Position numbers and translations under genes: made by a program
Notes under the pieces: generated by a model
What the model saw: the letters and a program-made list of their open reading frames with translations, nothing else
Database searches by the model: none
What the model was told of the DNA's origin: nothing
Assembly (NCBI GenBank): GCA_027485675.1
Contig: JAIXQP010000022.1
Location: 124,001-188,000 of the forward strand
Length of the DNA stretch: 64,000 nt
Reading direction: 5' to 3'
Source of the DNA: Terriglobales bacterium
GTDB lineage: Bacteria > Acidobacteriota > Terriglobia > Bryobacterales > Bryobacteraceae
Shown: one piece after another, positions 57,290 to 64,000 of the stretch
How the letters are laid out: the number at the start of each line of letters is the position of its first letter
Position numbering within the stretch: position 1 is the stretch's first letter

Positions 57290-59203
57290 ACCCTCCAACT
57301 CCCGCCGCCGCACCGTCCTCACGTTCGGCCCCACATATCCCTCCTCCCGCGCCGCCACCGTCCGCCCCAGCACCACCCGCCGCGGACCCACCCCGGCCAC
57401 CAGATCCGGCAGGTCGTAATGGCTCAGCACATTGGGCAGCACCACATCGAAGATCTGCCGCTGAATCGGCGTGGCCGCCATCGTCCGGTACGCCGGCGGC
57501 AGATCCTCCAGCACCAGTTGCGAAAGCCGCGGATCCAGCACCGCCGCATGGAGCATCGCCACCCCCGGGTTCCCCCGCGCAAAGCCAATCACCCCGTTCG
57601 GCGCCCGCACCCCCAACTCCTCCAAAACGTCCAATCCCCGCACCAAATCCGCCATCCGCATCCCCGTCACCGTCCGCCCCACCATTAGCGCCAACCAGAC
57701 CGCCTTATCCTGCGGAAACCACTCGTCCGAGTAGCTCCCCGCCCGGTGCACCGTCTCCCCGGTCAACGCCACGTCCACCGCCAACACCGTATACCCCGCC
57801 GCCACAAACTGCTTCGCCGCCGCCAAATCCGCCGCCACCAACACCACCCCGCCGTTCGCCACCGCCGGCCGCAGCAGCGTCGCCGGCACCCGCCGCCCCG
57901 GCTCGGCCTCGTACCGCAGCCGCCCGCCCTCCAACTGCTCCACCGCCAACGGCCCCGTGTACCGCTCATACCGGCTCACCGCCCGCACCTGCTCCGGCAA
58001 CGCGCCCTTCCCCGGCCGCACCGCCCCCAGCCGCTTCATCGTCAACGTACTCGCCGTCTCCCCGCCCACCTGCCCCGTCGCCGAGGCGTTCAAATCCTCC
58101 TCTAACTCCACGCGAAACCGCGGCTCCGGCGCCGGACCCGGCGTACTCTGCAGCCACTTCCGCATCCATGCATAAATCGCCCCCCGCGTATCCGCCCGCA
58201 TCCCATGGCCCCCCGGAGCCGTGAACCACGCAATCTTATCCTCCGCCCCAAACCGGTTGTAGATCGCCTTGGCCTCCTCATAGGTCCGCTGCGCCCCCGC
58301 CAACGGAAAGAAATCCTCCGTCGTCGAAGCAATCAGATAAGGCTTCGGCGCCGCCGCAATCAGCAGGTCCCCGTGGTCGAACCCATCGCGCAACTGATCC
58401 GGAAACTGCTGCTCGGCGTCCTGCGGCCCCGTGCCGCTCAACTGCTCCTGCCACGACGAAATGTAGCAGGCCGGCGCCGCCGCCTTCACCCTCGGATCCA
58501 GCGCCGCCAGATAAGCCGTCAACGTCCCCCCGCCCGAACACCCCGCCACGCCCAGCCGCTGCCCATCCACCTCCGGCAACGAAGCCAGCAGATCCAGCGC
58601 CCGCATCCCGTCCCAGATCATCAGCCGCGCCAGGCTCTCGCCCCCCAGCAGCGCTTGAATCCCCACCATCTGGTGCTCCACCGTCGTCCCCCCGACCTTC
58701 GAATCCCCCAAATCCCGGTCAAAGAAAATCCGCCGCTCCCCCTGCCCCAACGGGTCGTAGGTCAGCACCACAAAGCCATACTCGGCCAAGCCAATCGAAA
58801 GGCTCTGATACAGCTCCCGCGCCTTCGCCGTCAAGCTGTGCCCGGTCGGCTGCACCACCGCCGGAAACGGGCCGGGCCGGTTCGTCGGCACGTACAAATT
58901 GGCCGTCACAAAGAACCCCGGCTGCGATTCAAAGATCAGCTTCTCCACCCGATAGTTCGCCCGCGTGATCACCCCGCTCCGCCGCACGTTCAGCGGCGTC
59001 CGCTCCGCCGGCAGCCCGCCGATCCAGCGCAGCAGCTTCTCCCGCACCTGCCCCCCGTACGCCCGGATCTCCTCCGGCGTCTTCAGCCGCGCCACGGTCT
59101 CCCGCCTCGCGGCCAGTTGCTGCTGGGCCATCTGTTCCAGCCAAGGATAAGGCGACTGCGCCGCCAACACAGGAACGAAAAGCAGAAAAACCAAGCGAGT
59201 CAT
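57248..59203 (-). CDS. Secreted alpha/beta-hydrolase (acetyl-xylan-esterase/dienelactone type) with extra domain
   Basis: A 651-residue exported protein (MTRLVFLLFVPVLAAQ). Residues about 60-370 form an alpha/beta hydrolase: PAVVQPTGHSLTAKARELYQ, FVVLTYDPLGQGERR, nucleophile Ser in GVAGCSGGGTLTAYLAALD, an acid in IASTTEDFFPL and the His in PGGHGMRADTRG. The first approximately 50 residues are helical and the C-terminal approximately 250 residues form a second hydrolase-like lobe lacking a Ser motif (VIGFARGNPGVAML). Members cleave acetyl or glucuronoyl esters of plant polysaccharides, but the specificity is unproven. Confidence 0.82.
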   Translation of the reverse strand: MTRLVFLLFVPVLAAQSPYPWLEQMAQQQLAARRETVARLKTPEEIRAYGGQVREKLLRWIGGLPAERTPLNVRRSGVITRANYRVEKLIFESQPGFFVTANLYVPTNRPGPFPAVVQPTGHSLTAKARELYQSLSIGLAEYGFVVLTYDPLGQGERRIFFDRDLGDSKVGGTTVEHQMVGIQALLGGESLARLMIWDGMRALDLLASLPEVDGQRLGVAGCSGGGTLTAYLAALDPRVKAAAPACYISSWQEQLSGTGPQDAEQQFPDQLRDGFDHGDLLIAAAPKPYLIASTTEDFFPLAGAQRTYEEAKAIYNRFGAEDKIAWFTAPGGHGMRADTRGAIYAWMRKWLQSTPGPAPEPRFRVELEEDLNASATGQVGGETASTLTMKRLGAVRPGKGALPEQVRAVSRYERYTGPLAVEQLEGGRLRYEAEPGRRVPATLLRPAVANGGVVLVAADLAAAKQFVAAGYTVLAVDVALTGETVHRAGSYSDEWFPQDKAVWLALMVGRTVTGMRMADLVRGLDVLEELGVRAPNGVIGFARGNPGVAMLHAAVLDPRLSQLVLEDLPPAYRTMAATPIQRQIFDVVLPNVLSHYDLPDLVAGVGPRRVVLGRTVAAREEGYVGPNVRTVRRRELEGLVEAYVVEAQGRQ

Positions 59204-59236
59204 TGGCCTTTAAGCCTATCGCAGCAAACGATTGAG

Positions 59237-59242
59237 TAAGAT
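59237..59242 (+). promoter_or_regulatory. -10 element TAAGAT, six bases before a GTG start
   Basis: TAAGAT (5 of 6 with TATAAT allowing one change beyond the T-A core) ends six bases before GTG 59249 with no Shine-Dalgarno sequence between. Confidence 0.5.
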
Positions 59243-59248
59243 AACGAG

Positions 59249-60502
59249 GTGACTCGTCGAACCTTTCTTGCAGTGACTGGCGCCGCCGTGGCCGCCCCCG
59301 CCTTGGCCGCCCCCAGCGACCGGATTAATGTCGGCTTCATCGGCGTCGGCAACATGGGCACCAGCCGCCTCAATGGCTTCCTGAAACACCCCGACGTCAA
59401 CGTGGCCGCCCTCTGCGACCTCGATGACAAGTACCTCGCCCGCGCCACCGGCATCGTCAAAGCCAGCCGCGGCGTCGAACCGCCCGTGATGAAGGACTTC
59501 CGCAAGCTCCTCGCCATGAAGGAGATCGACGCCGTCTGCATCGCCACGCCCGACCACTGGCACGCCATGCCCACCGTCCAGGCCTGCGCCGCCGGCAAGG
59601 ACGTCTTCGTCGAAAAGCCGCTCAGCTATTCCATCGGCGAAGGCCGCGCCATGGTCACCGCCGCCCGCAAGCACCAACGCGTCACCCAGATGGGCAACCA
59701 CATCCACAACGACCTGCCCAACTACCGCCGCGCCGTCGAACTCATCCGCAGCGGCGTCGTCGGCAAAGTGAAGCGTGTCCACGTCTGGAAGACCTCGGAA
59801 TCGAAGGGTCTCGGCGCCCCCGCCGATGCCGCGCCCCCCGCCGGCTTCGACTACGAAACCTGGCTCGGCCCCGCCCCCCGCCGCGCCTATAATCCCAACC
59901 GCGCCCACTTCAACTACCGCTACTTCTGGGACTACTCCGGCGGCATGTTCATCGACTTCTGGTGCCACATCACCGACGTCGCCTATTGGGCCCTCGACCT
60001 CACCGCCCCCAAATCCGTCGTCGCCACCGGCCGCCGCGAAATCGAAGACGACAACGCCGAAACGCCCAACTATATGGACCTCGTCTACGAGTACCCCGGC
60101 ATGAACCTCACCTGGGGCCTCAACCCCATGGCCCCCGCCGGCTTCGAGGACAAAGGCATCGGCTGCATCTTCCAGGGCAGCGCCGGCAGCCTCTTCGTCG
60201 ACTACGGCTCGCACCAGCTCTACGTCAAAGGCAAGCCCGTAATGGACTTCCCGCGCCCCGCCCCCTCCATCCCCGATTCGCCTGGCCACATCCGCGAGTT
60301 CCTCGATTCCGTCAAGTCGCGCAAACTCACCACCTGCGACGTCGAATACGGCCACAAACTCACCAAGGGCGGCCTGCTCGGCAACATCGCCTACCGCACC
60401 GGACGCCGCATCACCTGGGACGACGCGAAAGAACAGATCATCGGCGACTCCGCCGCCAACAAGATGATCACCCGCAAATACCGCAAACCCTGGAAACTCT
60501 GA
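59249..60502 (+). CDS. Tat-exported Gfo/Idh/MocA-family oxidoreductase
   Basis: A 417-residue NAD(P)-dependent sugar oxidoreductase-like protein. Tat signal MTRRTFLAVTGAAVAAPALA; Rossmann motif NVGFIGVGNMG at about 27-37; CDLDDKYLARA; EKPLSY with Lys123; and MGNHIHNDLPNYRRAVELIR with the C-terminal domain typical of the periplasmic branch. It probably acts on a sugar, with tightly bound cofactor. The GTG start is fixed by the Tat signal. Its TGA overlaps the next gene's ATG by one base (TGATG). Confidence 0.9.
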   Translation: MTRRTFLAVTGAAVAAPALAAPSDRINVGFIGVGNMGTSRLNGFLKHPDVNVAALCDLDDKYLARATGIVKASRGVEPPVMKDFRKLLAMKEIDAVCIATPDHWHAMPTVQACAAGKDVFVEKPLSYSIGEGRAMVTAARKHQRVTQMGNHIHNDLPNYRRAVELIRSGVVGKVKRVHVWKTSESKGLGAPADAAPPAGFDYETWLGPAPRRAYNPNRAHFNYRYFWDYSGGMFIDFWCHITDVAYWALDLTAPKSVVATGRREIEDDNAETPNYMDLVYEYPGMNLTWGLNPMAPAGFEDKGIGCIFQGSAGSLFVDYGSHQLYVKGKPVMDFPRPAPSIPDSPGHIREFLDSVKSRKLTTCDVEYGHKLTKGGLLGNIAYRTGRRITWDDAKEQIIGDSAANKMITRKYRKPWKL

Positions 60503-62235
60503 TGCTCCCTCTCCTCGCGGTCGCGCTGAACAGCATCCTCCTCCCCGGCGGGGTCGCCATCTACTCGGGGGACGCCGCGCACGTCCTCGTCACCTCCACC
60601 CGCCGCGACGTCCTGCCTCCCTCCGGCGCGCTCATCGTGCCCGCCGGCGAGGCCGCCGCCCTCGAAGATCCCGCCAAGTTCTGGAGACTATTCGCGCAAC
60701 TCCGCTTCCACGACTACGCCCAGAAAACCACCAAGGTCCCCGTCGCCCCCCGCGCCATCGAACGCACCGTCCGCGGCGGCGACGTCCTCACCTTCGGCCC
60801 CACCAAGATCACAGTCCTCGATACCCCCGGCTATTCGCCCGCGGCCGTCTCCTACCTCTTCGAGCAAAACGGCAAGCGAGTCATCGCCTCGGGCGACCTC
60901 ATCTACTCCGGCGGCCGCATCCTCGATCTCTACAGCCTCCAGAACGAAGTGCCGGAAACAAAGACCCGCGGCTATCACGGCTTCGCCGCCCGCGCCGGCC
61001 AACTCATAAGCAGCCTCCAAGCCATCGCCGCCCAGAAGCCAGATCGCCTGATCCCCGCCCGCGGCCCGGCCATTGAAGATCCGCAGAAAGAGATCGCCCT
61101 GCTCATCTCCCGCCTCCAGCGCCTCCTCGACAGCCACTTCTCCACCGACGCCCTCCGCTGGTACTGGGGCGAAGAGAGCTGGCAGACCCGCGCCAAACTC
61201 GCCATGGGCCGCGCCCCCTCCGCGCCCATGCCCATGTCCGAGCAACGCGACCTGCCCGATTGGATCATCCCCATCGGCAACTCCCGCCTCCTCGTCTCCC
61301 CCACCGGCGCGGCCTTCCTCCTCGACGCTGGCTATCCGCAGATCGTCGAAAAGCTCGAAGAGCTCCAAGCCGCCGGCCGCTTCAAGAATCTCGAAGGCCT
61401 CTGGATCACCCACTATCACGACGACCATACGGACTTCGCGAGCAAAGTCGCCAAGCGCTTCGGAGCCAAAGTGCTCTATAGCGCCAAGATCCAGGACATC
61501 GTTGAAAACCCCGGCCGCTACCGCATGCCCTGCCTCACGACGAACCCCATCACCGGCGAAATCAAAGGCGAAGCCGACACCTGGCAATGGCGCGAGTTCC
61601 GCATGGCCAGCTACTTCTTCCCCGGCCAGACGCTCTACCACGGCGGCCTCCACATCGAACGCGAAAGCGGCGAGAAGATCTTCTTCGTCGGCGACTCCTT
61701 CACCCCCTCCGGCACGGACGACTACTGCCTGCAGAACCGCAACTTCGTTGGCGAAGACGAAGGCTACCTCTACTGCCTCCGCCTACTCGAAAAGCTCGGC
61801 GGCGACCCCTGGCTGATCAATCAGCACGTCCTCCCGATGTTCCGCTATGATGCCCCGCGCGTCGAGCGCATGCGCCTCGAACTCCGCCAGCGCGCCAAGC
61901 TCCTCGCCGAGCTCACTCCCCTGCCCCACGCCAACTACGCCGTCGATGAAAGCTGGGCCCGCGTCTATCCCTACGCCTCCTCCGGCGAGCCCGTCGAACT
62001 CCGCCTGATGAACCACTCGAACGTCACTCAGACCTTCCGCGTAAAGTGGCACCTCCCCGCCGGCTGGGCCATCCAGCAAGCCGACGAGACCGTCCGCGTC
62101 CCCGCCCGCACCGAAGGCAAAGCCCGCCTAACGCTCACGAAGCGCGGAGCCACCGAACTCGGCGTCCTCACCGCCGACGTCACCTTCGCCGGCTTCGAGT
62201 TCACCCACTGGACCGAGGGCCTGCTCCAGCCCTAA
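60502..62235 (+). CDS. Exported double metallo-beta-lactamase-fold protein
   Basis: A 577-residue protein (MLPLLAVALNSILLPGG). The first half is an MBL-like lobe with GDVLTFGPTKITVLDTPGYS and VIASGDLIYSGGRILDLY but no HxHxDH motif. The second half (about 245-480) is an intact MBL core with WITHYHDDHTDFA, FFVGDSFTPSGTDDY and INQHVLPMFRYDAPR, and a C-terminal beta domain with VELRLMNHSNVTQTFRVKWH. The degenerate first lobe may be structural. Substrate unknown; coupling with the Gfo/Idh gene (TGATG) suggests a carbohydrate-related role, as inference. Confidence 0.82.
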   Translation: MLPLLAVALNSILLPGGVAIYSGDAAHVLVTSTRRDVLPPSGALIVPAGEAAALEDPAKFWRLFAQLRFHDYAQKTTKVPVAPRAIERTVRGGDVLTFGPTKITVLDTPGYSPAAVSYLFEQNGKRVIASGDLIYSGGRILDLYSLQNEVPETKTRGYHGFAARAGQLISSLQAIAAQKPDRLIPARGPAIEDPQKEIALLISRLQRLLDSHFSTDALRWYWGEESWQTRAKLAMGRAPSAPMPMSEQRDLPDWIIPIGNSRLLVSPTGAAFLLDAGYPQIVEKLEELQAAGRFKNLEGLWITHYHDDHTDFASKVAKRFGAKVLYSAKIQDIVENPGRYRMPCLTTNPITGEIKGEADTWQWREFRMASYFFPGQTLYHGGLHIERESGEKIFFVGDSFTPSGTDDYCLQNRNFVGEDEGYLYCLRLLEKLGGDPWLINQHVLPMFRYDAPRVERMRLELRQRAKLLAELTPLPHANYAVDESWARVYPYASSGEPVELRLMNHSNVTQTFRVKWHLPAGWAIQQADETVRVPARTEGKARLTLTKRGATELGVLTADVTFAGFEFTHWTEGLLQP

Positions 62236-62240
62236 CCAGT

Positions 62241-62414
62241 TAAAATGGAACTACGAGGGACACGCAACTGACCGGCTCCCACCAACCACCCGAGACGCCC
62301 CAAACCTCCAACGGCATCGCCGAACTAGCCGGAGGCTGGACGCAGGCTGACGCCGAAGAGTTCGAACGCAACACGGCCGAGCTTTCCCGCATCGATCCCC
62401 AAATGTGGCGTTGA
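62241..62414 (+). pseudogene. VapB-like antitoxin remnant with its promoter
   Basis: A frame from about 62268 to the TGA at 62412-62414 encodes a 48-residue stretch with ETPQTSNGIAELAGGWTQAD and EEFERNTAELSRIDPQMWR, matching the C-terminal toxin-binding type of small VapB-like antitoxins. No ATG is in frame; CTG (62268) sits where an ATG would be expected, eight bases after GAGGG, suggesting start-codon loss or a rare CTG start. A TAAAAT hexamer at 62241-62246 may be the old -10. The toxin remnant follows immediately. Confidence 0.6.
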
Positions 62415-62774
62415 GTCGGTCCGCGCTGGACACGGGCACCTGGAGCTCCATTCGCTGAGATTGGCATTCCCGCCATCGTGCTCGGGGAGCCATTCGCCGG
62501 CTGTACCAATCGAACCAAAGTCCACCAGAACCACAACTAGTTGCAGGCGCGTCTAGCGCATCCAGCCGTCGAAATGCTCTCCGTCGACGACTCGGTCGCC
62601 GCCATCTACGGAGAGTTAGTCACGGCTCTGCGAAAACAGGGAACCCCCATACCTGCCAACGACATCTGGATCGCCGCTTCCGCCATCCGCCACGGAGCCC
62701 CCCTGCTCACCTTCGACCAGCACTTCCATCACATCGCCCGGCTGGCCAGCATCGTCCTACCCCCCGCCCGCTAA
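62411..62774 (+). pseudogene. Broken VapC-type PIN-domain toxin gene
   Basis: The N-terminal start (SALDTGTWSS, with the first PIN Asp) is in a different frame and ends in TGA at 62456-62458. From about 62445 another frame reads PFAEIGIPAIVLGEPFAG and is interrupted by TAG at 62538-62540 before LAHPAVEMLSVDDSVAAIYG. The rest has TPIPANDIWIAASAIRHGAP and LLTFDQHFHHIARL, with the conserved Asp residues of the PIN domain. A deletion/frameshift and a nonsense codon therefore disable the toxin; a truncated peptide from TTG 62541 would lack half the active site. The end overlaps the convergent M28 gene by 18 bases. Confidence 0.75.
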
Positions 62775-63581
62775 CTTCCCCATCCACTGGTCCAAAATCC
62801 CCAGATAAACCGTCAGAAACCGGTACGTCTCCCGATACCGCTCCCGGTCCACCGCTGCCAGCACATCCTTGTCCGTATGCAGCATCCGGAACGACTTCTC
62901 ATCCAGCGAATGGAAGTCAATCACCGGCACCTTCTTATCCACAAACGGATGCGAATCCGTATCCCCCACCGCGTCCACATCCATCGCCGAAATCTCAATC
63001 TGCAACTGCTTCCCCACGGAAGCCGCCAGGTTCGAAAACGGCCGGTGCGCTCGCTTCGCCCACACCTTCAAGTTCCCCGTCCCCACGCTGTCGATGTTCA
63101 CGAACGCCTTCAGCCGCGCCAACTCCTCCCGCGGCATATTCTTCACAAACGCCTTCGACCCAATGAGCCCCGCCTCCTCATCGGTAAACGCCACAAACCA
63201 GATCGTGTACCGGTGCCCGTACTTCCGGTGGCTCTCGTACAGGCTCGCGAGCAGCGAAGCGCCCGTCCAGTTGTCGATCGCCCCGTCCCCGTCCTTCACC
63301 TTGTCGTAGTGCGCGCCCACCAGGATCAGCTCCTCGCTCGCTCCCGGCAAAACGCAAACCAGGTTCGGCAACTTCGAACCCTTCACCATCCGCTCAGAAT
63401 ACCGGTCCCCCGTACAACCGGCCTCGAAGAACATCGCCGCCACCGCCTCTTTGCGGTCCGGGTTCTTCCGCTGCACCGCCTCTAACCGGCGGTCCAGAAT
63501 CGCATCCGCTACCCGGTCAAAGGCGACCGTTTCGGCCCACAGCACCGAAATGGCCGCCCCACTGACCAGGAGCCAACGCAT
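62757..63581 (-). CDS. Exported M28-family zinc peptidase
   Basis: A 274-residue metallopeptidase (signal MRWLLVSGAAISVLWA). Two-zinc ligands are His91 (VGAHYDKVKDG), Asp103 (GAIDNWTG), Glu135-136 (TDEEAGLIGS), Asp164 (NIDSVGTG) and His211 (GDTDSHPFVDK). Short form of the M28 aminopeptidase family without extra domains. It lies two bases after the ndk stop, so the two are co-transcribed, an odd pairing of a secreted peptidase with a nucleotide enzyme. Confidence 0.92.
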   Translation of the reverse strand: MRWLLVSGAAISVLWAETVAFDRVADAILDRRLEAVQRKNPDRKEAVAAMFFEAGCTGDRYSERMVKGSKLPNLVCVLPGASEELILVGAHYDKVKDGDGAIDNWTGASLLASLYESHRKYGHRYTIWFVAFTDEEAGLIGSKAFVKNMPREELARLKAFVNIDSVGTGNLKVWAKRAHRPFSNLAASVGKQLQIEISAMDVDAVGDTDSHPFVDKKVPVIDFHSLDEKSFRMLHTDKDVLAAVDRERYRETYRFLTVYLGILDQWMGKLAGGG

Positions 63582-63583
63582 AG

Positions 63584-63997
63584 TTACAGCAATTCAGAGT
63601 GCGAGAAGAAGAACACCGTCTCCACCGCCGCCGTCTCCGGCGCATCGGAGCCGTGCGAAGCGTTCCGCTCAATCGACTCGGCAAACATCTTCCGAATCGT
63701 GCCCTCAGCGGCATTCGCCGGGTTCGTCGCGCCCATCAGGTCGCGCCAAGCCTTGATCGCCCCTTCCTTCTCCAACACCAACAGCACCGACGGACCCGAG
63801 GTCATGAACGAAACGAGCGAACCAAAGAAGGGACGCTCCTTGTGCACGCCGTAGAAGCCCTCGGCTTCCTTCTGGCTGATCGTGTGCTTCTTCATCGCAA
63901 CAACCCGGAAGCCGTTCTGCTCAATCACGCTCAGAATCGCTCCGGTCTTGCCGGTCGCCACGGCGTCCGGCTTAATCATGGCAAATGTACGTTCCAT
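63584..63997 (-). CDS. ndk: Nucleoside diphosphate kinase
   Basis: A 137-residue NDK transferring gamma-phosphate between nucleoside tri- and diphosphates via phospho-His115 (NASHGSD). [48 protein letters not shown] are all typical, and the length is normal. ATG 63997 is the first base triplet after GTA at the window edge (GTAATG), so the stop of an upstream gene may overlap. Confidence 0.97.
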   Translation of the reverse strand: MERTFAMIKPDAVATGKTGAILSVIEQNGFRVVAMKKHTISQKEAEGFYGVHKERPFFGSLVSFMTSGPSVLLVLEKEGAIKAWRDLMGATNPANAAEGTIRKMFAESIERNASHGSDAPETAAVETVFFFSHSELL

Positions 63998-64000
63998 TAC

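Noticed and set aside
1-64000. Search for tRNA, rRNA, CRISPR arrays, insertion sequences and riboswitches
   Set aside because: No cloverleaf, rRNA-like stretch, regularly spaced repeat, transposase or long leader was seen by eye; a tRNAscan/Infernal run would be needed to exclude them fully.

Overview
The window looks like a chromosomal segment of an acidobacterium of the Solibacteres/Bryobacterales type. The clues are the GC-rich sequence, an Oar-type TonB-dependent receptor with a carboxypeptidase-regulatory N-terminus, a protein ending in the 'Solibacter C-terminal' (TIGR03437-like) module, two DUF1549/DUF1553 + DUF1501 gene pairs, ASPIC/UnbV (CRTAC1) proteins, a TIGR02999-type ECF sigma factor beside a kinase-TPR protein, and many secreted or Tat-exported proteins. 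This taxonomic placement is an inference from families. No rRNA, tRNA, CRISPR array, insertion sequence or phage gene was found.

Layout. 1-4.6 kb (+): tail of a Pro-rich protein, ECF sigma factor, membrane Ser/Thr kinase with TPRs, small hypothetical. 4.6-7.8 kb: S8 protease and CsgG-like lipoprotein (-), FecR-domain protein (+). 7.8-12.6 kb: S9 peptidase and GT-C membrane protein (-), beta-CASP RNA-processing hydrolase (+). 12.7-17.7 kb (+): PSCyt1/DUF1549/DUF1553 protein, DUF1501 protein and MFS transporter, tightly packed. 17.6-24.75 kb (-): three-gene set of TPR-ASPIC/UnbV protein, five-heme TPR cytochrome and CRTAC1 protein. 24.8-28.4 kb (-): triple-CHRD protein and glycerol kinase. 28.4-29.5 kb (+): conserved hypothetical and beta-barrel protein. 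29.5-34.3 kb (-): Oar-like receptor and UbiD. 34.4-37.1 kb (+): FabG and AguB-AguA (agmatine to putrescine). 37.1-39.8 kb (-): secreted unknown protein and metallophosphoesterase. 39.9-41.6 kb (+): NfrB-like glycosyltransferase with an MshEN domain. 41.6-49.7 kb (-): HAD hydrolase, second DUF1549/DUF1501 pair, Ig-like protein, DinB and galM. 49.7-51.8 kb (+): MFS transporter and cyanophycinase-like protein. 51.7-54.2 kb (-): 62-residue small gene and LssY_C/beta-barrel protein. 54.2-57.3 kb (+): FHA-lytic transglycosylase fusion, Fpg-type glycosylase, EEP nuclease. 57.2-59.2 kb (-): esterase. 59.2-62.2 kb (+): Gfo/Idh oxidoreductase and double MBL protein. 62.2-62.8 kb: decaying vapBC remnant. 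62.8-64 kb (-): M28 peptidase and ndk.

Genome style. The segment is extremely compact. Convergent genes nearly all overlap or abut, three pairs sharing one CTAR tetramer as both stop codons. Genes at the head of transcription units often have a -10-like hexamer ending 5-8 nt before an ATG/GTG start and no Shine-Dalgarno sequence, which suggests leaderless mRNAs. Downstream genes instead show stop/start overlaps or GGAGG sequences. Several divergent pairs share one palindromic -10 element. Two good intrinsic-terminator hairpins lie inside coding sequence, one over a catalytic-histidine codon and one around a start codon.

Functionally the content suggests a heterotrophic bacterium with much cell-envelope and export machinery: secreted hydrolases, an outer-membrane receptor, exopolysaccharide synthesis, peptidoglycan remodelling and multiheme electron transfer. 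Little here looks recently acquired except the broken toxin-antitoxin remnant.
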